Below are positions 7,804 through 15,949 of a stretch of DNA of 40,482 nt, in pieces. Every line of letters begins with the position of its first letter. The first letter of the stretch is position 1. Location: positions 1-40,482 of the forward strand of contig JAERMQ010000050.1 in NCBI GenBank assembly GCA_016844745.1, read 5' to 3'. The translations under genes and the position numbers were made by a program. Under the pieces are notes generated by a model that had not been told where the DNA came from, searched no databases, and saw nothing but the letters and a program-made list of their open reading frames with translations. Origin of the DNA: Ignavibacteria bacterium (GTDB lineage: Bacteria > Bacteroidota > Ignavibacteria > Kapaibacteriales > UBA2268).

Positions 7804-9954
7804 ATGAGAATATATTATTTCTTAATAATAACCTGCTTAATTAGCATTGTTTATACACAATCGATTCAATGTGAGGATACATTACCTGAATACTCTCTTG
7901 GTATTTATGGCGGAGTAAATCTTAATCTTCATTCTGCCGGATTCAGCAAACTTCCTGATGTTCCGAACTGCTGCCCGGAATTTAAAAGCGGATTCGGATT
8001 AGGCTATTCATTAGGATTGCAGTACGAGAAGCCCTTTTCAAGGGATTTATCGCTTAATATCAGGCTTGGTATTACCGCACTCGGTGCTGAACTTACAAAA
8101 AATGAGGATATTGGAAATACTCCGGTTCTTATAAATAAATCCGGAACCCTCATTCAGGAAATAACTCCAGTTATGGTAGCGCATACAATTAATTCTTATT
8201 TATATGCGGCAACTCTCAAAGCAGCATTGGATTATTATTTATTCCCTCGATTCAAGGCTCGAGCCGGTTTAAATATCGCCGTTCAGGCTTCTTCGAAATT
8301 TTCCCAACAAGAGGAAATTCTTTCGCCTGACAATGTAACATTCCTCGACGGAAGAATTATTAGGAATGAATTGAATGAGTGGGATGTGCCTGAGCAAAAT
8401 TTGTTATTGTTCTATGGTTTATTGGGTGTCTCATACGATTTACCTGTTGGGACAAAATCTGTATTATCTCCAGAATTCGATTTCAATTATTGTTTTTCCA
8501 ATATCTCATCCGTAAATTGGAAACCACATTATCTTTACTTTGGTCTTGCATTTAAATACCAGGTTTATCCGAAAAAACCTCCCGTGATAATTAACGATAC
8601 AATTTATAAAAGAGACACTTCGACAGTATTTGTCTTAGGTCATAAACAGGAGAGTATTCGTCTGGCATCGACAAATACGGAATTCTCAAAAGTTGAATCC
8701 AATAATACAATTTATTATAAAACAATATTTATTGAAAATTATTTACGCGAAATTCCAAAAATACCAATACTTACAGTAAAAATAGATGCTGTCGGGATTA
8801 CCAAAGACGGCTCTGTGATGGAAGACCCAAAAATTGTTATTGAGGAAACCGAGGTAGAAGAAAAATTCTCATTACTCCCCCAAATTTTCTTTAAAGAAGG
8901 TAACTCCGAATTGGATTCGACAGACCAGAACCTGCTTAAAGTGGAATCAACCAAACTCTTCGACGAGCAAAAACTCACCAGGAATACTCTTTCTATTTAC
9001 AAAGATATGTTGAATATTATCGCCGCCCGGCTTATGGATAATCCTTCTGCTAAAATTGTTCTGATTGGATGCACGAGTAATTCGGGCATCGAGATGGATA
9101 ACATTACCCTTTCGAAAAAAAGAGCGGAATCAGTGAAAAAATATCTGGAATCTATATGGAAAATCAATAGTCAAAGGATTTCCCTTCGTTTTCAGAATTT
9201 ACCGGAACGACCGAGTAATAACCAAATTGAAGAGGGCAAACAGGAAAACCGCCGAGTTGAAATCGTGTCCAATGACCCCAAAATAACTGCACCTTTATCA
9301 TTAGTTGAAATCGAACGAACTGCCAATCCACCTGTTATTCGTATAACTCCCGAAGTAGAATCGGAAGTTGCATTAAAAGGCTCTGAAATTATAGTTGAGC
9401 AGCAAAATACAATACTTCGGAAATATGAATATCCTTCACAACCAACGGATAGTATAAATTGGAATATCGAAGAAAAACCAATGCCTCAATTGGAGACTCC
9501 CGTTCTTATAAAATTGAAAGCCACTGATGAAACCGAACAAATTGCAACGGCAGAAAAGGAATTAACCATCAGCCAGCTTACAATCAGGAAAAAGCGATAC
9601 GAAATGATGGAAGATAAGCGTATTGAACGCTTTTCGTTGATTTTATTCGATTTCGATAAAGCAGAAATTACTCCTACTCAAATGCACACTTTGCAGGAAA
9701 TAAGAAGCAGTATTAAACCAAATTCCACCGTTTCAATTTCCGGATATACCGACAGAATCGGTGAAGGAGAATACAATCTTGAACTTGCCCGCCGGCGCTG
9801 CTTTGAAACACAGAAGGCTCTCAAAGTTGACGCAACGAAACTTACACTTAATCCTATCGGGAGTCAGGCGCTGCTCTACGATAATTCAACCCCTCAAGGC
9901 AGGAGCTACTGCCGTACCGTCGTTATTGAAATAATAACACCTGTAACCAAATAA
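7804..9954 (+). CDS. Outer-membrane protein with beta-barrel and two OmpA-like domains
   Basis: I choose the ATG at 7804 over the upstream TTG (7774) because it begins a clean signal peptide (MRIYYFLIITCLISIVYTQS). Residues up to about 260 look like a porin-type barrel (YSLGIYGGVNLNLHSAG; aromatic-rich strands). Two OmpA-like peptidoglycan-binding regions follow. The first (about residues 365-500) starts IFFKEGNSELD and ends ENRRVEI. The second (about 620-716) starts SLILFDFDKAEI, contains SISGYTDRIGEGEYN, and ends with a family-like RSYCRTVVIEI. Two OmpA modules in tandem on one barrel are less common than one. The protein likely tethers the outer membrane to peptidoglycan. It stands alone in its transcription unit; the Rpn gene follows after about 190 bases. 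Confidence 0.8.
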   Translation: MRIYYFLIITCLISIVYTQSIQCEDTLPEYSLGIYGGVNLNLHSAGFSKLPDVPNCCPEFKSGFGLGYSLGLQYEKPFSRDLSLNIRLGITALGAELTKNEDIGNTPVLINKSGTLIQEITPVMVAHTINSYLYAATLKAALDYYLFPRFKARAGLNIAVQASSKFSQQEEILSPDNVTFLDGRIIRNELNEWDVPEQNLLLFYGLLGVSYDLPVGTKSVLSPEFDFNYCFSNISSVNWKPHYLYFGLAFKYQVYPKKPPVIINDTIYKRDTSTVFVLGHKQESIRLASTNTEFSKVESNNTIYYKTIFIENYLREIPKIPILTVKIDAVGITKDGSVMEDPKIVIEETEVEEKFSLLPQIFFKEGNSELDSTDQNLLKVESTKLFDEQKLTRNTLSIYKDMLNIIAARLMDNPSAKIVLIGCTSNSGIEMDNITLSKKRAESVKKYLESIWKINSQRISLRFQNLPERPSNNQIEEGKQENRRVEIVSNDPKITAPLSLVEIERTANPPVIRITPEVESEVALKGSEIIVEQQNTILRKYEYPSQPTDSINWNIEEKPMPQLETPVLIKLKATDETEQIATAEKELTISQLTIRKKRYEMMEDKRIERFSLILFDFDKAEITPTQMHTLQEIRSSIKPNSTVSISGYTDRIGEGEYNLELARRRCFETQKALKVDATKLTLNPIGSQALLYDNSTPQGRSYCRTVVIEIITPVTK

Positions 9955-10027
9955 TGGATGAAATCCGATGGAACATTTTTATTTTTCATAAAAAAACAAA
10001 TAAATTTAAGTATTTTAGAATTGTCTT

Positions 10028-10045
10028 CAATGAAAATTTTCATTG
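10028..10045. promoter_or_regulatory. Perfect 18-base palindrome CAATGAAAATTTTCATTG
   Basis: A perfect 18-base palindrome in the AT-rich gap between the OmpA-type gene and the Rpn nuclease gene, about 100 bases upstream of the latter's ATG. It could be an operator or a chance AT-rich palindrome. Confidence 0.35.
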
Positions 10046-10146
10046 TAATAAGGTTAAATTTTTTTAAATTGTGAAAGATAATTGGTTGTATCGGAAACCA
10101 TGTGATTCTGCTGTTATAAATTATTATTTTAAAGATTGAAATAAAA

Positions 10147-11040
10147 ATGACAGAATTTGTTGAGAAATATATAAATCCTTTTACTGACTTCGGATTCAAG
10201 AAACTATTCGGTGAAGAGTTAAACAAGGACTTACTCCTGGACTTCTTAAATGAATTACTTAAAGAAGAGCAAGGGCAGATAATGAACCTAACTTATCTGA
10301 AAACCGAACAACTTGGAGTTACCGATTTGGATAGAAGGGCAATCTTTGATTTATATTGCGAAAATGAGCATGGCGAAAAGTTCATAGTTGAATTGCAAAA
10401 GTCCAAACAGAATTTTTTTAAGGACAGGACAGTTTATTACTCAACATTTCCGATTCGTGAACAAGCCAAACGTGCAGATTGGAATTTCGAATTAAAGGCA
10501 GTTTATACAATAGCAATTCTTGATTTTGTATTTGATGAAGATAAAAAAGAACCGAATAAATTCAGATATGACGTAAAATTGAAAGATATTGAAACAAACA
10601 AGATATTCTATAATAAATTAACATTTATATACCTTGAAATGCCTAAATTCAATAAATCGGTTGATGAGCTTGAAACAAGGTTTGATAAATGGTTATATGT
10701 AATTAAAAATTTGAATTTATTCGATAGGATTCCTGAAAAACTCCGCGAGAAAATATTCGATAAATTATTTGAAACTGCTGAAATTGCAAAATTCACTTAT
10801 GACCAGGTATTATCTTATGAGGATAGTTTAAAATATTACAGGGATTTAAAAAACTCGTTGGAAACTGCAAAAGAGGAAGGTGAGCTAAAAGGGAAGATAG
10901 AAGGGAAGATAGAAGGGAAGATAGAAGGGATATTGGAAGGTAAAATGGAAGTGGCAAGAAATTTATTAGCAAATGGTGTTTCTATTGATTTGATAATTAA
11001 ATCTACCGGATTAACAGCAGATAAAATAAATAATTTATAA
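10147..11040 (+). CDS. Rpn family PD-(D/E)XK nuclease / putative transposase
   Basis: The opening YINPFTDFGFKKLFGEELNK and the core RAIFDLYCENEHGEKFIVELQKSKQ region (about residues 60-85; an Asp, then E-x-Q in place of E-x-K) are typical of the Rpn/PDDEXK_2 family, once called 'transposase' and linked to RecA-independent recombination. FELKAVYTIAILDF follows as expected. The C-terminal part contains EGKIEGKIEGKIEGILEGK, encoded by a 12-base tandem repeat, and ends in a helix-rich GLTADKINNL tail, both common in the family. No terminal inverted repeats or target duplications are seen, so it is best seen as a resident Rpn gene. It is 14 bases upstream of accD on the same strand, an odd pairing that may place accD under shared transcription. 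Confidence 0.85.
   Translation: MTEFVEKYINPFTDFGFKKLFGEELNKDLLLDFLNELLKEEQGQIMNLTYLKTEQLGVTDLDRRAIFDLYCENEHGEKFIVELQKSKQNFFKDRTVYYSTFPIREQAKRADWNFELKAVYTIAILDFVFDEDKKEPNKFRYDVKLKDIETNKIFYNKLTFIYLEMPKFNKSVDELETRFDKWLYVIKNLNLFDRIPEKLREKIFDKLFETAEIAKFTYDQVLSYEDSLKYYRDLKNSLETAKEEGELKGKIEGKIEGKIEGILEGKMEVARNLLANGVSIDLIIKSTGLTADKINNL
10891..10929 (+). repeat. In-gene 12-base tandem repeat (GGGAAGATAGAA)3
   Basis: Three exact copies of GGGAAGATAGAA plus a degenerate fourth, coding for GKIE repeats in the Rpn protein. Copy number changes would add or remove four residues without shifting the frame. Such E-G-K repeats are common near the C-terminus of Rpn proteins. Confidence 0.9.
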
Positions 11041-11054
11041 AGGAATAAAAATTC

Positions 11055-11891
11055 ATGGCTTGGTTCCAACGTTCGAAAGAAAATATAATCGATAAAACAC
11101 CAAGGGAGATGCCCGATGGTTTATGGACGAAATGTCCGGGTTGCTCCGAACTGAATTATAAGAGGCAATTGGAAGAGAATGTTTATCTCTGCTTTTCATG
11201 CGGCTATCATTTCAGAATCGGAAGCACTGAATACGTTAGCATTCTTCTTGATGAAGGTTCATTTGTGGAAACAAATTCAATAGTCCGTTCCGCAGACCCA
11301 TTAGGCTTTACAGATAGTAAATCATACTCATCAAGACTCGAATCCGGGTACAAAACAATTACAACAGCCGACGCGTTATTAACAGGTATAGGCACAATGG
11401 ATGCGCGTCCTGTTTCATTCGGATGCATGAACTTCAATTTCATCGGGGGAAGCATGGGCGCCGTAGTCGGGGAGAAATTCGTTCGTGCTGCCCGCACTGC
11501 AATTGAAAGAAAAATGCCCCTGATTATCGTTTCTGCCACAGGAGGCGCAAGAATGCAGGAAGCGGCATATTCACTCATGCAAATGGCAAAAACTTCTGCT
11601 GCCCTTGCAGAACTTTCGGAAGCCGGATTACCATATATTTCAGTATTGACCGACCCGACAACAGGAGGAGTCAGCGCTTCTTATGGTATGCTTGGCGATG
11701 TGAATATTGCCGAACCGGGTGCTTTGATTGGATTTGCAGGACCACGGGTGATTGAGCAAACAATAAGACGCAAACTACCTGCGGGCTTTCAACGTTCGGA
11801 GTTTGTTTTAGAGCATGGTTTTCTCGATAGAATTGTTCCCAGAACCGCTTTGAAAACCACTATCGTGAAGTTATTAGCGTGGTTTAAATAA
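11055..11891 (+). CDS. accD: Acetyl-CoA carboxylase carboxyltransferase subunit beta
   Basis: AccD is the beta half of the carboxyltransferase that moves CO2 from biotin to acetyl-CoA, the first step of fatty-acid synthesis in the cytoplasm. The N-terminal four-Cys zinc ribbon is visible (CPGC at Cys27/Cys30 and CFSC at Cys46/Cys49). The crotonase-fold core follows (GCMNFNFIGGSMGAVVGEK, then SATGGARMQEA and LTDPTTGGVSASY). The 278-residue length is normal for the family. The start lies 14 bases after the Rpn nuclease gene. accA is not in the window, so the subunits are encoded apart. A GAAGCGAAG palindrome begins 28 bases after the stop, in the gap facing the tail-fibre-like gene. Confidence 0.97.
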   Translation: MAWFQRSKENIIDKTPREMPDGLWTKCPGCSELNYKRQLEENVYLCFSCGYHFRIGSTEYVSILLDEGSFVETNSIVRSADPLGFTDSKSYSSRLESGYKTITTADALLTGIGTMDARPVSFGCMNFNFIGGSMGAVVGEKFVRAARTAIERKMPLIIVSATGGARMQEAAYSLMQMAKTSAALAELSEAGLPYISVLTDPTTGGVSASYGMLGDVNIAEPGALIGFAGPRVIEQTIRRKLPAGFQRSEFVLEHGFLDRIVPRTALKTTIVKLLAWFK

Positions 11892-11919
11892 GGTGGGTTC
11901 TAAAAATTCAATTTAGACT

Positions 11920-11988
11920 GTCATTCTGAGCGAAGCGAAGAATCTATCTTGTTGATTTTAAAGAAGACTGGATTCTTCGCTTCGCTCG
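11920..11988. repeat. GAAGCGAAG palindromic repeat, copy 1
   Basis: Left arm GTCATTCTGAGCGAAGCGAA from 11920 pairs with GATTCTTCGCTTCGCTC at 11971-11987. The 3' part keeps the family's GACTGGATTC. It fills the gap between the converging accD and large repeat-protein genes and so may serve as a two-way terminator. Other copies: 25160, 26088, 39216. Confidence 0.9.
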
Positions 11989-11994
11989 AAAACC

Positions 11995-14900
11995 TTATTG
12001 CGGCAGTCTCCATGCGTCAGAATAAATTAACATAACGTATTTACCCGGTGCGACACTTTTAGTTAATATTGTAATTGAATTCGAACCTCCAACCATAATA
12101 TAAATAATCTGACCGTTTGTTCCGGAAGGTAAATCAGTTTGAGTCATGATACTCGCTGTACCCGTATAATTGATTACGGTATATTGAGACAAACCCTGCA
12201 ATTCGGTTATTGAAGCACAATTTGCATAATATGGGAATTTATTCGGTTGCTGCCATTTCATTTGGTTGGCAGAATTGTCCCATGTTAATTGATATGCATC
12301 AGTTGATGAAGATACGGCATTGCTCGTATTCATGTTAACAGGTTTCAGAAGGGCGGATTTCCAGCCTGCATTGAAGTACATCACTTCATTGGTATTAACC
12401 CCGGTTTCATTAATGGCTATCGGATTCGCAACAGTACCATTACCGATAATCATACCTGCGGTATTTGTATTATTGAGGATATTCCATTTCATTTTGCCTA
12501 AAGAATTATCCCATTGAAGGTAATAACCATCTGTCGTTAAAGTTGCAGAATTGGAAATGTCGAGGTTCCCAGGAATTAATTTACCGGATTTCCAGCCTGC
12601 ATTATAATACATAACATCATTTGTATTAACTCCTGTTTCATTAATAACTATTGGATTAGTTGATGTACCGGTACCGGTAAGCATTCCGGCAGTATTAACT
12701 GTAGCATCAGCCCATTCGAGCCCATCGCCTGCTGCATTGATTCTCAAAATTTGTTTGGAAGTTCCGTTAACAACGCCAATATTTTCCAAATTAATTGTAT
12801 TTCCTGCAAATAATCCATTACCTATTTTTCCGCTTTGCCAACTTCCGTTATAATATAATATTTGATTATTCCCTATTGATGCTAATGTTAAAGGAGAAGA
12901 TATACCATTTCCTGTCAAAGGGGCATTAGTGCTAACGGTCGATTGAGACCATTTCAATTGATTGGATGCATTATCCCATACAAGAGAAAATCCGTCAGTT
13001 GAGGAAGAAACAGTGTTTGAAGTATTAATATTTGCCGGAGTTAGTAATCCTGATTTCCAGCCTGCATTATAATACATTAATTCATTTGAGTTTACACCCG
13101 TTTCATTGATTGCGATGGGACTCGTAGTAGAGCCATTACCAACGAGCATACCGGCAGTTGAAGTCAATGCATCTGCCCATTCCAATCCATTCCCTGCCGA
13201 ATTGATTCGAAGAACCTGCCTGGCTGTACCACTTGGAGCGCCTATAGTTTCAAGGTTAAGTGAATTGTTAGTAATGAGTCCGTTTGCGACTTTTCCGCTT
13301 TGCCAGCTACCATTATAATATAATATTTGATTATTACCTATGGCTGCCAGGGTGATTGGTGATGTAGTGCCGTTACCATTAAGCGGTGAACTGGTATTAA
13401 CCGGGACTTGAGACCATTTCATTTTATTTGCAGTATTATCCCAAATCAGGGAATACCCATCTGTTCCGGAAGATACTGTATTGGAAGTATTCAAATTAAA
13501 TGGCGATAATAATCCCGCTTTCCATCCGGCATTATAATACATAACCTGATTAATCATAACACCGGTTTCATTAATAGCAATAGGATTTGTTACGGAACCA
13601 TTACCAACGAGCATTCCGGCTGTTGAAGCAGATGCATCAGCCCATTCCAAGCCTGTAGCACCGTTATTAATGCGGAGGAACTGCCCACCGGTTCCGTTAA
13701 CTGCCCCTATTGATTCCAGGTCAATAGTATTATCGGCAAATAATCCGTTATAAATTTTTCCGTTTGTCCAGCTTGAGCCGGAATAGGATAATATTTCATT
13801 AGTGCCGATAGGAGCTAGTGTTATAGTGCTTGTAAAGCCATTTCCAGTCAGTGGTGCGCCTGTTGCAACTGATGTAACAGATGCTTGTGACCATTTCATT
13901 TGCCCTGTTGAATTATCCCATGTTAGAGCATAGTTGTTAGTAGCGGAGCCTACGGTATTCGAAGTATTCAGGTTGCCAGCGTCAATGTAACCTGCTCCCC
14001 AAGAGCTATTATATTGCAGAACCTGTTTATTTAAAACATTCGGGATGTAAAGTGTAATAGGGTCTGTTGGAGTCCCGGTACCGGATAACGGTGGCGCTGT
14101 GCTGTACTGCTGAGGATTACCCCATTCAAAAGCGCCGTTTTTCCAAAACGGATATGAACCGTCGGTTGGAGCCGGAGCCCAGGTCATATTTTGCGGATAT
14201 GAAGAATTATATTTATAATATAAAAATCTCCCGTTATCAGCCGCTGATGCAGGTTTTGCGTTGGGGTCCCAGAAATATACCTTTTGATTATATGCATTTA
14301 GTTTATTTACACCAATAGCATTATCCATTACCTTAATTTCCGTAACAGCATCGGTAGCAATTTTCTGCTCTGTAACTGCGCCGTTCAGGATTTGAGGTTG
14401 AGGATATGTACCGGATAAATCACCACCGGCAACACCTTTCGGAAATGCCTGTAAGGTGGGAACTACCATGTTTTGAGTAAGACTACCGGCTGGGATTCTT
14501 TTAAGCAGTGAATCACTACTTATACTTGGCAATGGATATACTCCGGTCAGGTCACCACCGGCAACACCCCAAGGCAAAGCTTTAACGCCAGTTGCAAGCT
14601 TGCTTTGAGTAACAATGTTATCGGGAATATTGCGCGTCATTTTCGATGTATCCGAGAATAATGAATTCATCGAATAGGGCGCTGAAGTCAGCTTTGTACG
14701 CTTGAAGGGTGGATTATTACCGATTACGATTTCCAAAAAATATGGACGGTCGAATTTTAAATCGAGAGGTATCAATTGTCCTAAATAAGTATTAAGATAT
14801 CCGCTGATAATTTTGACTTCCTGAATTTCAATCCATACAGGAGTGTTATCGCTTAAAGATTCGGAGTTGTATAACTTAGCAGTCATAGTAACTCCATTGG

Positions 14901-15048
14901 GATAATCCAAAGCTATATCGTTGGCATTGGTAAGATAAGCCTGATAAGTGAAGTATCTTGGCATTTGGGCTTCAAGATTTGCAGCCGAGCCTAATAATGT
15001 TGACAAAATCAAGCATATAAGCGTTAATCTTGCATACATTTTATTCAT
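11995..15048 (-). CDS. Large secreted repeat protein with tail-fibre-like motifs
   Basis: A 1017-residue protein with a signal peptide (residues 1-28, ending LEAQ) and an AAGGA ribosome site 8 bases before the ATG. Residues 30-130 (MPRYFTYQAYLTNANDIALD, then PYSMNSLFSDTS) resemble the N-terminal region of Bacteroidota fibre-like surface proteins. Two GVAGGDLTG/S-YPxP motifs (about 160 and 205), typical of phage tail fibres and collar-like proteins, follow. The middle, about residues 330-930, is built of degenerate repeats alternating a 'AGM-GNG-PIAINETGV-YYNAGWK' unit with a 'PLTGNG-AIGNNQILYYNGSWQ' unit. The final 80 residues are a separate Thr/Ser-rich cap-like domain. I infer a trimeric or fibrous extracellular adhesin; there are no phage structural genes nearby. 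Its neighbour downstream of its promoter side, a T9SS-sorted protein, lies 38 bases upstream on the same strand. Confidence 0.75.
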   Translation of the reverse strand: MNKMYARLTLICLILSTLLGSAANLEAQMPRYFTYQAYLTNANDIALDYPNGVTMTAKLYNSESLSDNTPVWIEIQEVKIISGYLNTYLGQLIPLDLKFDRPYFLEIVIGNNPPFKRTKLTSAPYSMNSLFSDTSKMTRNIPDNIVTQSKLATGVKALPWGVAGGDLTGVYPLPSISSDSLLKRIPAGSLTQNMVVPTLQAFPKGVAGGDLSGTYPQPQILNGAVTEQKIATDAVTEIKVMDNAIGVNKLNAYNQKVYFWDPNAKPASAADNGRFLYYKYNSSYPQNMTWAPAPTDGSYPFWKNGAFEWGNPQQYSTAPPLSGTGTPTDPITLYIPNVLNKQVLQYNSSWGAGYIDAGNLNTSNTVGSATNNYALTWDNSTGQMKWSQASVTSVATGAPLTGNGFTSTITLAPIGTNEILSYSGSSWTNGKIYNGLFADNTIDLESIGAVNGTGGQFLRINNGATGLEWADASASTAGMLVGNGSVTNPIAINETGVMINQVMYYNAGWKAGLLSPFNLNTSNTVSSGTDGYSLIWDNTANKMKWSQVPVNTSSPLNGNGTTSPITLAAIGNNQILYYNGSWQSGKVANGLITNNSLNLETIGAPSGTARQVLRINSAGNGLEWADALTSTAGMLVGNGSTTSPIAINETGVNSNELMYYNAGWKSGLLTPANINTSNTVSSSTDGFSLVWDNASNQLKWSQSTVSTNAPLTGNGISSPLTLASIGNNQILYYNGSWQSGKIGNGLFAGNTINLENIGVVNGTSKQILRINAAGDGLEWADATVNTAGMLTGTGTSTNPIVINETGVNTNDVMYYNAGWKSGKLIPGNLDISNSATLTTDGYYLQWDNSLGKMKWNILNNTNTAGMIIGNGTVANPIAINETGVNTNEVMYFNAGWKSALLKPVNMNTSNAVSSSTDAYQLTWDNSANQMKWQQPNKFPYYANCASITELQGLSQYTVINYTGTASIMTQTDLPSGTNGQIIYIMVGGSNSITILTKSVAPGKYVMLIYSDAWRLPQ
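12330..14060 (-). repeat. In-gene degenerate repeats of the fibre-like protein
   Basis: The coding sequence holds four copies of a module with INETGV...YYNAGWK and at least three of PLTGNG...ILYYNGSWQ. Together they give a super-unit of roughly 165-175 codons. Copies are similar at DNA level (CCAGCCTGCATTATAATACA recurs), consistent with growth by tandem duplication and recombination. Confidence 0.8.
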
Positions 15049-15086
15049 TTTTCTATTCCTTAAATATTTATAATTTATTTATTGTC

Positions 15087-15650
15087 TTATTTAATTTTAG
15101 TAATAATTGCTTTTTGAATAATCTCACCTGATTCGCGTGATTGTCCTGTTGGAAGAAACCTCATCCAACAGATATAAGTTCCATTAGCCAATCCATCCGG
15201 ACATCTCCATGTTAAATTTTTCTCACCGGGTTGTTGAAATTCGGATAAAATTACGGCAATTTTATCCCCTGAAATTGTATAAACCCTGATTTCTACAAAT
15301 CCTGATGAGGATATTGAATATGTGATATTAGCTTCCGAAGCAAAAGGATTTGGGAAGAAATTTAATTGTCCGGTTGTTACATGGTTATTTTCCTCAACAT
15401 TGGTGATAATTGGCCAAGGATTCCAAAAACCCTGATATAATTTCAATGCAGTGGAACCGTTCTGTAAGCCGACTTTTTCGATAGCTGTCTGGGAAATTGA
15501 AGATGATATTTTCAATGTATCACCGTTTGTATCCTGGAATGTTCCGCCATCGGAAAGTGTATATTTAACAAGTTTTAATCCCTGCCCGTTCGAGGGATAA
15601 GACCATGTAAATATTCCAATTAAAATAGTTAAAAAGAATATTTTCTTCAT
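15087..15650 (-). CDS. Small T9SS-sorted surface protein
   Basis: A 187-residue protein with a signal peptide (KKIFFLTILIGIFTWSYPSNG) and a GAGG ribosome site. The C-terminal 90 residues form a Por-type sorting domain: LNFFPNPFASEANITYSIS, then FVEIRVYTISGDKI and LANGTYICWMRFLP, ending in basic KAIITKIK. This domain directs export through the type IX system and attachment or release at the surface. The mature part before it (residues about 25-85, GLKLVKYTLSDGGTFQDTNGD) is short and of unknown fold. In Chlorobiota-type genomes very similar proteins sit beside large fibre-like proteins, as here; it is upstream of the 1017-residue gene by 38 bases and probably co-transcribed. Confidence 0.8.
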   Translation of the reverse strand: MKKIFFLTILIGIFTWSYPSNGQGLKLVKYTLSDGGTFQDTNGDTLKISSSISQTAIEKVGLQNGSTALKLYQGFWNPWPIITNVEENNHVTTGQLNFFPNPFASEANITYSISSSGFVEIRVYTISGDKIAVILSEFQQPGEKNLTWRCPDGLANGTYICWMRFLPTGQSRESGEIIQKAIITKIK

Positions 15651-15949
15651 AAAATTACCTCATTTTTTTCATTTCTAATCTTAATTATGCAAGAAATATG
15701 CCATATATAATCAAACTATAAAAATTTTGTTCTAAAATATTTTCTAATTATGTAAAGGTTGTAGCATAAAATGATAATTTATTCATAATCTAATGAAATT
15801 CCGTTTTCCTTTGCTATTTTGCTGCTTCTCCAAAACATTTACATAATAAATTTTATCCTTAAAAACAAATTAATATTTTTTCATTTTATTACCAAATTTT
15901 TTTTTCGAATATCTGTTTAAATTTGTAATATTTTAATATACACTTTAAT

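Noticed and set aside
10147..11040. An insertion sequence around the Rpn-type 'transposase'.
   Set aside because: No terminal inverted repeats or target duplications could be found at its borders.
12330..14060. Regularly spaced repeats resembling a CRISPR array.
   Set aside because: The units are long (about 170 codons per super-unit), degenerate, and in frame in a coding region; no cas genes are present.
11995..15650. A prophage, because of the tail-fibre-like motifs.
   Set aside because: No capsid, terminase, integrase or tail assembly genes; the protein has a signal peptide, which phage fibres lack.
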